NCBI RefSeq assembly: GCF_933775445.1
Contig: NC_065878.1
Location: forward strand, 10,489,395-10,553,394
Length of the DNA: 64,000 nt
Direction: 5' to 3'
Source of the DNA: Argentina anserina
Lineage: Eukaryota > Streptophyta > Magnoliopsida > Rosales > Rosaceae
In this document: one piece after another, positions 23,130 to 35,907 of the stretch
Layout of the letters: each line of letters opens with the position of its first letter
How positions within the stretch are numbered: position 1 is the first letter of the stretch
The notes under the pieces: generated by a model
What the model was told of the DNA's origin: nothing
Database searches by the model: none
Seen by the model: the letters and a program-made list of their open reading frames with translations, nothing else
Program-made: the position numbers and the translations under genes

Positions 23130-26100
23130 CGTTATCAATACTTTTATTTTAGATCTGAGTTTTTTAGCCAAAGAGAAAAAGAAAAATAACCCTAGAATTT
23201 CTTACTACTGCTGGCGTCCTTTCCTCTAACAAAAGTTTTTTGTGGTTATTTACTTTGGGCACTCAGATTTCTATTATGGGCATCAAAACCAGCTGGCGTT
23301 TTTGTTTGCCTCATCAACGCTACCGGTTTCACAGCCACCATCGTACTCCGATGAGGATTTGATGCACCAGCCTAGCACATCGGACCGCTGCTAATCCATC
23401 AAGGCGGAACTACCCAGAATGACATCGATTCGGATCCCTAGCTCCGCCTTCATTCGAAGACACCGGGGTCTTGCTCTAACCAGAAACTCGTCGTCGTTCC
23501 AGTGACGCCACAGCAAGCCCCGTGGCCGCCAATGCTCGATCCAGATATCGACGAAGCATCAATGATCCTCACCAGCGATGCTGCCACATTGACGTCACCA
23601 AGCGGTGATGGTCGTCCAACCCAGAACGGTGGCAGATCTAGCGACGAAGGCCCAACAATGCACAACGGCCCTAGCCAAATCTGATTGTCCTAGATTGGAC
23701 AACGTTTTGCTCCTCTACAGATCGGCGCCGCTGCTCTTCACTGCTTCGAATCGGATCTGTTGATCCCACGTGCCCGACCCAAACCACGGAAAAAAGGATT
23801 TTTACCCACGGTAGACGTAATTTACGTCTAGTGGTAAAATTTGAAGGTAATTCGAAAAAAATAGTAGTAATTAATCCTAGTTACTATTTATTTTCATGTG
23901 TCACAGTAATAATTTACTATTAATGGTTTATTAAATTCAATTTATATTGATTAAAAGTCATTAATCATATATATGTTGTCGTTTATGTATGTGATTTATC
24001 CATAACAGCGTGGAATTATGAAATCAAGAATTGTTTAATATGCTGTTTATTTGACAAACTTGCAAGTAAGATCTAAACTAGTATTGCCGCTGTCATTAAA
24101 TTTCATTCATTTACATGAAAGTATGCATGTTACGTGAACAAAGTAGTCTCTGAATATTAGGACATATTATATGCCATGCATATTTAAATTTATTTTTAAA
24201 TTTGATTGGGTAGCATGTATTTGAATCGTAATGCTATGATTTACATTTTAAGCATTATATTTATACATGACATTTGGCATGCATTGTGAGTACGATAATT
24301 GCTATAATTTTGTAAATTACTTAACCATATAAGATGCTATGCTCTACTTGTTGCACATGCTATGTCTATATAATTTTTATAATTATTTTATTTAGCATGT
24401 TATATGAAATAAGCATAGCTATGATAACGAAATTTCATGAGAATTTTATAATTCAAAAACAAAAATAGGACAAACATATTCTTGTGATAAAGTATATTCA
24501 TGAAGCATCGAAAACTACGACCATTTCAATTCTTGGTCTTGCAATCCGATTTGTATTTCTTGAAAATTAATTAAATTGTATATCTGTATTGTGATAAAGC
24601 AACTCCATAAACCTCCAAAGTGGCCATAATGTATCTTGCTATGTTTAATTTTTGTGTAAGTCTATTTAAAATTGTAGAATGCAAAACTAATAAATCTATT
24701 ACTCTATCTACAGTTGGTTAAACCAACACAACATATATTGGACTCTAAAGAATTTGAGTATCAACCTCTCCTACAAGCCAACCAAGGCTCAACCATGATC
24801 GAATTATGCAAGCATGTTTTCATGCATGTAATTCTTAAAATCTTGAATGACAAAGAATTGTCTCTCAAGACAACGAAATTTTCTCATAACGAATTATGGA
24901 TAATAAAGAAGTAATAACCCTAAAGCAAAGGGAAAATATTATGAACATGTAGGTTCATACAAACTGATCAATGACAATTGATAACAATGTAACGTTTGAA
25001 AGATGCATAGGGGATATGACACGCGTAATATGTAACACCCTCTTACAAAACGAGTATAGAATAATGAGAATACGGCGATTTGAAAAAGTATATTCAATAT
25101 TAAACTATAAAGGAGAAAGCTCCTCAATTTTAAGAGCGATACAAATCTAGGTCAATTCAAAATGTTTCAATCTGCCACTATTTTTCCAAAATATAATTGT
25201 AATGGCTATTATATATGCCTAAAATTTTTATTAGACTTTGGTATTGAAGTATTTTTTATATTGGACAATACCTTGATACAATCGTTGACATATAACCATA
25301 GTAATTAATTATTCTCAATAAATTGAGAATATTCGAATATTAATTGAGATATATGTGGTTCGATTTTTTAAATATTTTGACTTTGCGAAGTACTGCATAA
25401 AGTAAAGCAACTTCACAAAATATTAATATGACATAAAAATAATTGAATGCAAAGAAATGCATCATGCGATCCCCACAGTAATAGTACTGAAGAATGACAA
25501 TATAATTGTGGATATAACTACAAATAATAATAAGGATCGATCATTTCTAATCCTTCGAGATTCACAATATACATACTTTATGGGATGTAAATATCGTTTT
25601 ACGATTCTGTCAAATTAATCTAAAGAATTTGAGTTTATATTCCATTTTTATGTCTTAACTATGTTCATTGACACTTTATGTAACAAGAGCCAATAAGAGA
25701 CAATTAAACTGTTCTACATTTTAAAATATTTTTTATGTCAACGACTTTTTCATTTGAAAAAAAATAAGTGAGATTATAATTGATTTCCTTTGCATTATCT
25801 CTAATAACTGCGGATGTAACCGAGTAATGGATAAGTTTTATGTCTACCTAGTTGTTATATGTAACCGCTAATTGAATCCAACAACGTCAAAAGAAATTGA
25901 CCTTCGAGATTATGACATATTTGGGCTTTGACACAATTCACTGGGATACACAGGTCATGATATGTGCTTCTATATATTTAAGGTATGACATACAAACACT
26001 CATAGTTTTAGATAAAATAGATGCATGAACAAAGGAAACAAAGTACTGTAAAAATCCTTAAAATATAATTTTATGGAAGAATTGAAGATGTAATTTCATC

Positions 26101-26834
26101 CCCATATTTCGTCTCTCCCCTAAGACAGAACCGTGAAATGTTTGATGCACTCATATATGCACTAACACCATATTATGCTTCTTATAGCCATTGTGATTAC
26201 GTATGTAAAAATAATCATTCAAAGCTTATCTCTTAAAGAAATTTGGATTGAGATCATCATATGCAAAGGACATGTATTGTCACTATGTCCAAAAATTGAA
26301 TCCATCGAAAATTATGTGAATTAATTCAACCAACTTGCGGACACTTTAAATAATTTATTGTGTTGGTTGATGTGTCGATACGCTGGTCATGTGTCATCAC
26401 ACCATTCACCACTAAAACTAATGCTACTTATGATAGTTACAAACTCACTTTGTCTCATGGAAAATGACTAAAATACTAGTCTTGATATTGGTAAATGGTA
26501 ATGTGCACCAATCTTTTCGTTTAGGGTAATGTAATTTTTACATACACAACTTTTTACTCACTAGTTCTTGGCTATCACCATAATCATTATAAAAGAAACT
26601 ACAATCCATAACATCGAAGGATCGAAATACTTGAGCTTGCCAGGATTGACACAAATCTACAATCCTTTAGCTCAACTACATTAACATACGTGTCAAATTG
26701 CGACGCCACGTCGCATAATGGTGAAGCCAATTAATGTGAATAAGTGTTCTTATTGGAGACGAGCATCCAGATAGTCTGCTATATTGCCACCTTGACAAGT
26801 GATCTCTTTTTCCGCTAGATATGTGGAATATCAC

Positions 26835-27500
26835 TTTGATGAGACAGTCTTCCCGTCATTAGGGGGAGATAAGAACAAAGAATGTTTAAGTGGAACGACA
26901 TGAATTGTCATGGTTTGTCCCCACTGTGTCTCATCTTGATCCCCACTATTGCACAAAGTGATGAGATTACATGTATTAGATGCAAATATACTTGCAAGGT
27001 TCAATGTCCTAAGAAGAGAACATGACGCCACTCAAGGGGTAATTGGGCATTGTGTTGCTACCATAGATGGTGGCATGTTGACACCATAAAGTGGCATAAA
27101 TGGTGTCATAGGCCGTGACTCTCCAATGAAGAGGGGGAGACCACCTTATGTTCCATATATACTCGATTAAAGAAATAAAGTGAGTTTGGCACAATTGGAT
27201 CCATTGATTCATGATCTCAAATCCGCCTCATGAGAATTCCTAGATTTTGGTTATCACTAGGGGACACCTCAGATGTTAGAACAAATCCTTGCAAATACAG
27301 AGATCTCTACATATATCTTTGTTAGGATGCATCATGAGAAATAAGAGCTTAGACTCATCTTATGGCGCAACCTCTCTCACAAATGCACTGGAATCGACTA
27401 CGAGGAGATATTCTTTTGTAATGGACCACAAAGAGATATTCTCGTAATGGATGTCATTGCACTCCACTACCTTATTAGTTTGGTAGTTTTCGAAAAAACT
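26835..27500 (+). pseudogene. Copia polyprotein relic (integrase C-terminus to reverse transcriptase)
   Basis: Readable in shifting frames are FDETVFPSLGGDKNKE (which in this group follows integrase), GRPPYVP, TGIDYEE (the RT start, PGIDYEETYSPV-like) and MDVIALHYLISLVVFEK (conserved RT alpha helix). Several stops and frame changes lie between them. No YVDD active-site motif was found downstream. It cannot encode an active enzyme. Confidence 0.8.
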
Positions 27501-27854
27501 GACAAATGCAGCTTATGAATGGTGAAATAAGGTATCTCTATGGAGATCGAAATTAAGAGATATACATTAAAGTCATAGAATAGACTTTATCTACCCAAGA
27601 AATGATTCTAGGCCACGTAGCGTTACAAAAGGAATTGAAACGTTCACAAAGTAAAATACTTAATTATGAATAGGGATCAGATGTGTTATGTCATTGCGTA
27701 TTCAATATGGATTTCCAGAGTCTTTTGATGAATTAAAAAGATGTTGCCATTGCAAATCCTAAGTCGAGAATGAAAAATACCCTTGGGAAGACACAGTCTC
27801 AAAATGGATCTTGAGGACTGTAATATTGATAATTAAATATCAATCGGCTTTAAG

Positions 27855-28333
27855 TAGGGCTGGGCAAAAAGCCCAAAGAAGAAAAAAACCCAGACCGGAC
27901 CGACGGGCCCGTCCGGGCAGGCCGGGTTTTTTTTTCCGGGCTCGTGTGTTGTCATGTGATAAACGGGCCGGGCTTTGTTATGTCCGGGCCGGTTCCGGGC
28001 CTTCAAATCTTTAAACAAAAAAAACCCGGAAACCCGGGACATTAGGTATCATTATGTAATTGGCTTTCGTAAGTGATCCTAAATTTATAGAATATATACA
28101 ATGACACTGGAACACAACCAAAAACAGAGTTAGGCCCGGAAAACCGAACGGGCTCGGCCCGGATGATACCGGTTCGGGTTTTACCCGGGCCTTGCAATTA
28201 ACTTACCCGGGCCTTGCAATTAACTTACCTGGGCCCTGATATTTTAAGAACAAAGTCCGGCCCGTCATACTACAACCGGGCTGAGCCCGGGCCCTGAAAA
28301 AAATAGCCCGGGCTGAACCCGCGCCCAGCCCTA
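27855..28333 (+). mobile_element. hAT-type MITE, copy 1 (479 bp)
   Basis: Terminal repeats TAGGGCTGGGC and GCCCAGCCCTA are flanked by a perfect 8-bp duplication GCTTTAAG (27847-27854, 28334-28341), diagnostic for the hAT superfamily. The interior is full of GGGCCGGGCCCGG-type words around a central AT-rich core (ATTATGTAATTGGCTTT). It is nested in the copia-A internal region. A second copy in reverse orientation lies at 48667-49219. Open frames rich in Pro, Gly and Arg across it come from base composition. Confidence 0.95.
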
Positions 28334-28918
28334 GCTTTAAGCACTCTAAAGGTTAAAAGGGAGGCTTCTATAGCTCCCATGATCAGTGAAAGTCTTTAAA
28401 GATAGATATGTTTTCGTATAATTAAAAGATGACGAATAAGTATTGGGAAATGAGATTCCCTATACAAGTGCAAAGACACATGACACATTATTGCACTTAA
28501 CATAATATACTTGACTCGACCTCTCATTCGTTATATAGCTTAGCGTCCACGCAACAACAATACCTAAAGGTTTAGGTTTATAGTCCATATAAAGAAAATA
28601 GAAAACGACATGATGAAAATGGATACTATTCGCGTCGTTGCATATTTGGCGTAAAAAAATACGTACCAAATAAAATGCATAAATAAATATGCAAAAGTTA
28701 TCAAAGCTCCCATGATTAATGTAAAGATCACGGGGAGGTGCAGATATCAGTGGGAGTCTAGCACATATATTCTAATCTTAAATGTAATAGGTGCGTTGTG
28801 CTCTTTTCCCCTCCGACCAAGTTTTATTTTCTCCCATTGAGTTTTGTTACTTGACAAAGTTTTTAATGAGGCAACACCATATGCACCATTATATCTTTAA
28901 ACTCGACACAAGAGGAAG

Positions 28919-29129
28919 TGTTGAAGGAAAAATACCATTAGTGTGTATTCGTTAAAGTAAATAACGGAATGAGTTAATGACGTTAATGATCAACAGACAT
29001 AACCGATCAATCACCATTATGTAGCTTTAATTACTATTATAATTACCATTTACTTCTATTGTAATCATGACCCCTATATAAATGAGATTATCAATTAGAT
29101 GAGTAGACCATTCTATTGTCCCTATAACA
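28919..29129 (+). repeat. 3' LTR of copia-A
   Basis: Begins TGTTGAAGGAAAAATACC and ends CCCTATAACA. It is preceded by the polypurine tract at 28908-28918. Confidence 0.93.
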
Positions 29130-29374
29130 ATTTTTTTAGTATTTATTACATTTTTCTGTTGACTACTAGAGACCAGATAGAACTAATAGTGCATGTGACT
29201 TGCACATGGGTGGTGTAAGTGGACCTTAGTGTCCTGAATAAGCTCTAATTCATGTCGAATTATTCTTTTTGGGTGGTCGGTTGATTTTGTGTTCATGATT
29301 ACGGTTTAATTTGAGTTTTTACTTCTAATTCATTTCCTATTATGTTCGTTATGGTTGGTCCACTTTGACTTGCC

Positions 29375-29376
<2 letters not shown>

Positions 29377-29418
<42 letters not shown>
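29377..29418. repeat. (TA)n microsatellite
   Basis: About 42 bases of alternating TA forming the target into which the next MITE inserted. It continues on the far side at 29830-29842. Confidence 0.95.
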
Positions 29419-29420
<2 letters not shown>

Positions 29421-29829
29421 AGGCTTTTCACATAAGGAGGTCCTTATCTTAGCTTAAGGTACGGATTTTCATTTTTGACCAACTTTTCGATCGATTTTTC
29501 ACATCTCCACCGTCCAATATCTAGGTGATAACGTATAGATCATCTCCACAAAATTGCAGCCGATTTCATGACCGTTAAGGTAGCGAACAAATCAAAATCA
29601 ATGGACGTATTGAATTTTCCGAACCTAAACCGTTCATATTTTGAGTAGAAAATCGAAGTTATGAGTACCTTAACGGTTATGAAATCGGCTGAAATTTTGT
29701 GGAGATAATATATACGTTATTACCTAGATATTTGACAGTGGACATGTGAAAACTCAATCGAAAAGTTGGTCAAAAATGAAAATCCGTACCTTAAGATAAA
29801 ATAAGGACCTCCTTACCTGAAAAACCCTG
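29419..29829. mobile_element. Long inverted-repeat MITE with TA target, 411 bp
   Basis: The left arm starts CAAGGCTTTTCACATAAGG. The reverse complement of the right end reads CAGGGTTTTTCAGGTAAGG. The arms continue as near-identical inverted copies (AAGGTACGGATTTTCATTTT, GACCAACTTTTCGAT, GCCGATTTCAT, CCGTTAAGGTA) for about 165 bases each, around a core near 29590-29660. TA flanks both ends, as for Tc1/mariner (Stowaway-like) elements, but the TA microsatellite setting makes this duplication uninformative. The transcript would fold into one long hairpin. Confidence 0.85.
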
Positions 29830-29831
29830 TA

Positions 29832-30437
29832 TATATATATATTCATATCCAGATGCTTTTGCGCATGTCATCGAAATACTCCACAATATATGTCACATGG
29901 GTAGCCTGATCCACCAAAGTGGGAACTAGGAAGCTATGGTATGATATTTGGTCATTTTAACTTCTGGAAATATAAACTTCTGAAGTTGTTGGTTTCTTTA
30001 CTTTCACAGCAAGAGAAGTTTTATTATGTTTAGTATATGGTCTGACTTTACAATGTTTCTAACGGTTGGCTTGACATAAAATCACATAAATCGATATCAA
30101 AGTTGAAAAATTTATAATACGAACGCACCATGAACCTTTCTCATAGGTCGCGGGCTCAACTGTGTTCATATTTGGTCGTCCTCTTTAGTTTTATAGAGAA
30201 ATGTACATAGGTACATTACATCTCCAATTAATTTTCAATAATGTTCACCTGGTTAGTAAGTGATGATACAAGAGTACTAGTATGCATTTTATGGTAAAAA
30301 ATTAACAAACCAATTCAAATTCAGATAGTATATTTCTTTTCTATACTGGATCTAGATCTAGCTTATTAGTATGTTGAATATAATTATTTTGATCAGCTAC
30401 TAATAATCAAATATACTTATCATAGACTTGATTGAGC
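29832..30437. other. AT-rich intergenic region
   Basis: No gene or repeat boundary recognised. Confidence 0.6.
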
Positions 30438-30791
30438 TGTTAAATGATCTGAGGTTCATATCCAAAACCAATTGATAATGGATGGAGTGATCCAAACCCT
30501 TATAAACCTACATGCTAAGTCTCATTTTCCCATGTGAGATGTAAACTCTCAACATGCCCCCGCACCTGTGGCGAATTTTCAAGTCATACACGTGGACAAC
30601 ATTTTGGGTGACGTGAAGTTCGTGTGGCCATTTGGGATTCACACGTAGACGTGGATAACCCGCTCTGAAACCATAATAAAGTGATATGAAGTTTACATCT
30701 AAAACCAATTGACAATGGATGAAGTGGCTCAAATCCTTATAAACCCACACACTATGTCTCATTTTTCCATGTGAGATGTATACTCCGAACA
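30438..30791 (-). mobile_element. TRIM retrotransposon, 354 bp
   Basis: Two direct repeats (30438-30554, 117 bp, and about 30674-30791) flank an internal part of about 120 bp. On the minus strand each LTR starts TGTT; the outermost 3' end is AACA. TGGTTTCAGAGC directly follows the 5' LTR, one mismatch from the initiator-Met primer-binding site TGGTATCAGAGC. TGAGC stands outside both ends (30433-30437, 30792-30796). This is a terminal-repeat retrotransposon in miniature without coding capacity. Confidence 0.88.
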
Positions 30792-31003
30792 TGAGCTAGC
30801 TAGCCTACATTTCAATTCTTCTTTTTTATTCCAGTTATTGGCATAATAAAGAACCTTAGGTAATAATATTTCAGAAGTCACACTTCAATAAACTAGTTTC
30901 CAGTCTTTGTCAATGCTTCACTGCAACTTAGATAACTTTATGGTCCAACAACCTCCAATACTAGAAAGTGATCAACTTGTTTTGACATTTGCGTCCAACT
31001 CTC

Positions 31004-31014
31004 CTATATATAAG
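31004..31014 (+). promoter_or_regulatory. TATA box of the MATH-domain pseudogene
   Basis: CTATATATAAG, 45 bases before the first exon's ATG at 31059. It is well preserved although the coding region is broken. Confidence 0.6.
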
Positions 31015-31058
31015 TGTCCCTTAGCCCTTTGCTAATCCATCAGTTAGTATCTGGAAAC

Positions 31059-33219
31059 ATGCCTCTTTCTGCAATGCAGAACTGGAGTATTGGTAGGTTC
31101 TGATAGTTCCTCACCTTCTCAAAGTTATTTTCTTTCATATATGTAGTGAGCATCTTTTCTTTTAGCACTCAGTAACTACTTTTAGCGTAGTTAGGTTGCG
31201 GCCTTATTGTCTATGTGAATCAATAGAATCATTCACTTCATTTTTCCCACTTAGTGTCGAACACTTTTTGCTACACTGATCACTTGAGCTAGAAAGTTAT
31301 TACATTAATTTACATACATGCCGGCCTACGCATATGAGGCATTTAAGCTTTTTACATCATTTATTATTTCTCTTTGGTAAATATATTGCAGGGACTATAA
31401 GATCCAAACGAGACCTTCCACCAGCTCATTTTGCTTTGAAAATACAAGGCTACTCCTTACTAGCAAAGACAGAAGCTGAAAAGTATTATTCTGGTGTTTT
31501 TGAAGCTGGAGGACACAAATGGTGAGTTCAGCTTTCTATCTTTATGGTTTTGTCCTTTTTTGCATCTTGTATAAGAAATTGTTACATACTTGTAACCATA
31601 TATTTATCGCAGTATGTTCTCTTCACCCAAACGACACAGAGGCAGGTGAAGGTTATATCTCGCTTTAGTTGGCCATAGCGGAAACAGATGATTATCCTGA
31701 AGGGTGGGAGGTTTATGCTGACTATAAATTGTTTTTGCTTGATAATCTACAAAAGAAGTACTTAACTGTCCGAGGTGAACAACTCTATGCTTGAGTTTAA
31801 TGACATGGTTATGAGTATGTACGTGAGAGCAATGCATAGTGCCAAAAATTTCAAACCAAATGTATGTACTCAACTACCTAATTGCAGATTGTGATGGAGA
31901 TATGAAAATGTTTCACAAGGCAAAGACTGAGTGGGGATTCGCAAAATTCGTTATCATTGAAGCTTTCAAAAATTCTTCTAGTGGATATCTTGTAGATGAC
32001 TACTGCGAGTTTGGGGCAGAGGTTTTTGTTTATAGTCGCAGTGGCAAATGGGAATCTCTTGACATGATTAAGGAATTCGAACTTAGTGATGGTACTTTCC
32101 GTTACGAATTAGAAAATTTCTCAGCAAAAAAAAAAAAAACAAATTTCTTATTACTCGTAAGTGTTCACAGTTGGTGAGCGAAATTGGTATGCACATCTTT
32201 CATCTTTTTTACTTTTTTCTGCTTGCATATGCTTGTGCATTAAATGTTCCAGACCCGATATAAGATGAAGTTTCTATCTTTTCTTACTCGGAATAGGAAA
32301 TTAAACCATCCGAATGGGGACCCTGAGCTTCAGGCTTTGGGCAAAGCAGTATCGCTGTACTTATATTTGGACGACTGGAAGAGCCTTCCACCTAAGAGAG
32401 CAATATTGCAAAATACAAGCTCCGGATATTGGATCAAGTCAGTGGTAAACATGAAGAAAAGCCAGGTACGTACTTCCCCTCTTCTTTTTTGCATATTCAT
32501 TATTACTCATCAAACTAGCTAGCTTCACTTGGAATAATAGAAATATAAAATTTAAGGTTCATATTCTTTCTCAGATATCAGATTACAAGAATGATTTCTC
32601 TAAGAATTTATAGTCATCTTTTTCAGAGAACCACATATTACAGGGGTTGCCTATGGTGTTTTAATGTGTATCACTCAATTATCACTCATTTTTCAGAGAA
32701 TCACATATTTCAGGGGTTGCCTATGGTGTTTGAATTTGTACCAAAATTACAATTTTGATGAACCAAACTTACAACATTATTGACAACTTAATTGTATATA
32801 TTTTAATATTTATATATAATGAAACCAAGTTACAACATTATTGACAACTTAGTTGTATATATTTTAATATTTATATATAATGAAACCAACTTATAAAAAT
32901 ATCGATGGTGGAGTATTTAGCTCTAATAGAACTAAACTTACCCAAAGAAATGATTTTCTTCAATTTTTGCCATAATTTTGTGTTCTCCTGAATTTTATTG
33001 TTCTCTTGCAGGTACTCATTGGTTCTCTTCCTTAGCCAAGAAAACGGGTTATGGACTTATGGCTATGCAAACTTTCTGACGTTGGAGAAAGTTCATGAAG
33101 AGTCTAATGGATTCATTAAGGATGATACTTTAAATGTTGAAGTTGAATTTCTCACGATCTCTGTTAGCAAGGTTTATTCATGGGAGATAACTTCAGTAGC
33201 CAAACACGGCCATATCTGA
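31059..33219 (+). pseudogene. TRAF-like protein with two MATH domains, broken
   Basis: Plant MATH (TRAF-like) proteins are protein-interaction modules, often in ubiquitin-linked or defence roles. Exon 1 (31059-31092) encodes MPLSAMQNWSI and joins in phase (G|GG) to exon 2 (31392-31521): RDLPPAHFALKIQGYSLLAK...YYSGVFEAGGHKW, the start of MATH domain 1. It continues near 31620-31770 with GEGYISL-stop-LAIAETDD, PEGWEVY and KLFLLDN, then 31884-32120 with FHKAKTEWGFAKF, GYLVDDYCEFGAEVFV and the opening of MATH 2. MATH 2 runs on as VFTVGERNWYAHL, HPNGDPE, AVSLYLYLDDWKSLPPKRA and, in the last exon (about 33013-33219), ANFLTLEKVHEESNGFIKDDTLNVEVEFL (two pieces). Defects are a TAG stop in domain 1, frame breaks at the A-rich run near 32128-32140 and near 32405, and a frame change near 33045. 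Splice sites are largely intact. Confidence 0.85.
32621..32881. repeat. Two adjacent short tandem duplications in the MATH pseudogene intron
   Basis: A 70-bp unit (TTTCAGAGAA..CACATATT.CAGGGGTTGCC) occurs at 32621 and 32691. A 61-bp unit (ACAACATTATTGACAACTTA) follows as two near-identical copies at about 32760-32820 and 32821-32881. Confidence 0.9.
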
Positions 33220-33429
33220 ATTGTGTTGGAAGCCCTATGAATATGCCATATTTTTTTAAGTTCATAGATTAGCACCTTTCAAGTTTCGTTCGAATAACAG
33301 AAGTCATGCGACTTCCAACCATTGGATTATAATGGAAGCCCCAATTGTACGCTGCTGTGTCAAAATTTCTTGAGGAGTCAGGTGCTTCAAAGTGGAATTA
33401 TTAGTAAGTTAATAACTAATCGAATTACC

Positions 33430-34850
33430 ACTACATCATTGATTAGTGCATTGGGTTGTAAACAACAAACCCGGTAAGCTCTAAAAGCTCGTATGAGTAA
33501 AACGAATTAGATATTCTAACTCATTAAAATAAAATCTTTATCAAATAACAAACCCAACACCATCACAAGGCTTCTATATCATTAAACATCCTTTACGCAA
33601 GTAAGAGGTTTACTTTTACGCTTCCCTAAAAATACACACTCGGCATAATGATCGACGTCATTACCTTTTTCACATTTAGACATTAGGACTAGAGAACTAT
33701 ATGCATACCCACTCACCTAGCCAAGGTACGGGTCATTTATGCCTAATGATCACATTCGCCACTAAGGAGTGATCTACGATCTCTTACACCGCTTAGGAGA
33801 GATTGTAACTATCTCACCACCTAGTTCTTTTACGCCACATAGGAGAGACCCTAACCTATAACTACACATTGGTTACCAAACCAACGTCTTCATCATGTCA
33901 CATAACCATCTTATTGTCATTAATTTCACATTAAAAATAATAAATCACAACTAACAAAGTATAATCAATTTATAAGCAAGTCTCCTCCAACAGTAAGTAC
34001 TACAAGTTCATATAACAACTACACCATCGCATCATTATCACCATTAAACATGTATATTTTTTTCTTGAACATGCGTAAATGTAGCCACTTCCCTCCCTAA
34101 TAATAATTTACTTTTATATGAGAAACATAAGTGTAATTTATATAAGGAAATTCATTTTACTTACCTATGGACCGTTGACGCTCAAGTTCATACGATTTTA
34201 AAAATAAAAACATTTTCTCCAATAGTTTCTCATTAATTAAGGCACCAAGTATACATAATTCATAGAAGTTTTCACTCACCTTTTCGCTCCCGCAATACCT
34301 TGAATATCACCAAAGAAAGACAAGGCTTCCAATTCACACACCTAGGGAAACAATTTCAACTTGATATGCAAACTAGGCAATATTACTACTACTATCGCAC
34401 ATAGCCTGTATAATTGCCAAAAGACTACTACTAGGCAATACTACTACTACTAGGCAATATTACTACTACTATCGCACATAGCCTGTATAATTACCAAGGT
34501 CATTGAAGAATCATTCTAACCTGATATGTCTGCAACAACAAAACATTAAACCTAAAGTAAACTAAGTTATATCAACATAATCATATTCACAACAACATCA
34601 CAAACACAATCCAAATCGACCTAAACAAAATTATATATGTATGTGATCGTATCGACGAGCACATTAAAATAGGGTGAACAATTGCTCTACTCAAGACCAG
34701 ACGTGCCTCCACACGCCGCCCTAAACGGCTACGCACGGGCCCACGCATGGGCACCATCCGCGCCGTCGTCCCACGTTGCATGGGCACGTTCAAATATAGT
34801 GTGTTGTATATATGTATATTTTTATATGTACACATTTATTTTTAATTTTC
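33430..34850 (-). repeat. Probable worn LTR related to the solo LTR at 35908-37625
   Basis: GGTAAGCTCTAAAAGCTCG followed by TATGAGTAAAAC (33475-33505) parallels GGTAAGCTTTACAACTTG followed by TATGAGTAAAAC at 36238-36266 in the solo LTR. About 1.2 kb further right both have a GC-rich block (34690-34790 here, 37440-37565 there). I could not find exact ends. The orientation is inferred from the shared word order. Confidence 0.45.
34373..34500. repeat. 77-bp direct duplication
   Basis: CTAGGCAATATTACTACTAC with ATCGCACATAGCCTGTATAA occurs at 34373 and again at 34450, with ACT-rich filler between. Confidence 0.92.
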
Positions 34851-35907
34851 TATGTAATTATGTATTTATTTTTAATATTTTTTAACATACCATATCACGT
34901 AAACAATAAATATATAAATCAATAATATATTTCGAAAAAAAAAACAAAAAAAACAAAGTAGAAAAAATGTTCTCTTAATTAATTTTATTAATTTATTTCA
35001 TTATTAAATATGAATAAATATATAATGACAATACTTCCCCTCTAATGCATAATATGTGACTTAACATTAGATAGAAAACATTAAATTTAACGGATGTGGT
35101 GCAAATCGGTAAGTTTTACCAAATTTAGGAGATAAATTGCCTTAAATATAAGTTCGGGGTGCAAACTGACAATTATGGCCAAGTTTGAGGTGCAAATTGG
35201 CATTTTTCTCTCATATTTTAAACCTTCCATATAGACTATATGTTTGTAATGAATATTTTTACCAAGTCTAATTTGCCCTTTAGACACATAGAAAGCTAAA
35301 ATTTAGCTTCTATTCATTTGAATTTGAAAATTTTAACTAAGCTTAAAATCTCATTAACTCTATTTCAATCAATTTTATCAATTAATTTATCTTAATTTGG
35401 TGACTTGAGCTTATATATATATATACTCATTACAAAACTATTTCATTTGTAACAAAAGTTTGTAGTTCTTGATCTGTTTAGTAGGTATATTCTTTCCAAT
35501 ATTGTTGCACAAGAAAAATTGAGAGAATTTAATATGAAAACGGAGAGATATGCTTTGAAGAAATGATAAGGGCGACTATGCATATGGTACTTCTCGCCAT
35601 TTCTCCGAGTGATAGTTGAAAAAGGTTTTGAATGATACAAGAGAGGTCATTGATTCCACTTTGTGTTTTTTATCATAAGGTAGATATCTTGTTCTTAGAT
35701 TAGTTTGTCTAATATTTAGATATATATATATATATTGTCATCTTTTAAACAAATCTCTAGTATAAAACAATAATTTATCAGACAACTATGCGAGGTATCT
35801 AAACTAATATACCTTTTTACAAGGTAATAAGAAAAACCCAAAGGAATAGAGTTACCTTTTGAATAGATAACTTACATATATAATAGAAATATAGAACTAA
35901 CCTATAT
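34851..35907. other. AT-rich intergenic region
   Basis: Two loosely similar phrases with GGGTGCAAA(T/C) at about 35097-35200. No gene recognised. Confidence 0.5.

Larger units (their letters stand above)
22919..29129 (+). mobile_element. Copia-A: complete-length, coding-dead Ty1/copia LTR element
   Basis: 6211 bp from TG at 22919 to CA at 29129, with the 5-bp duplication ATTTT at 22914-22918 and 29130-29134. The LTRs are 211 bp each (22919-23129, 28919-29129). CGTTATCAATAC directly follows the 5' LTR as the primer-binding region, and the purine tract ACAAGAGGAAG precedes the 3' LTR. The leader near 23200-23770 is GC-richer. Degenerate copia protein signals occur in order: GYTGHDM of the gag-pre-integrase zone near 25950, then FDETVFPSLGGDK near 26835 and TGIDYEE...MDVIALHYLISLVV near 27390-27480. 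All are interrupted by stops and frameshifts. A hAT MITE (27855-28333) sits inside. It is non-autonomous in its present form. Confidence 0.92.

Noticed and set aside
27811..28042. Pro/Gly/Arg-rich frames, with counterparts at 49003-49275
   Set aside because: They follow the GGGCCCGG composition of the two hAT MITEs and appear on both strands.
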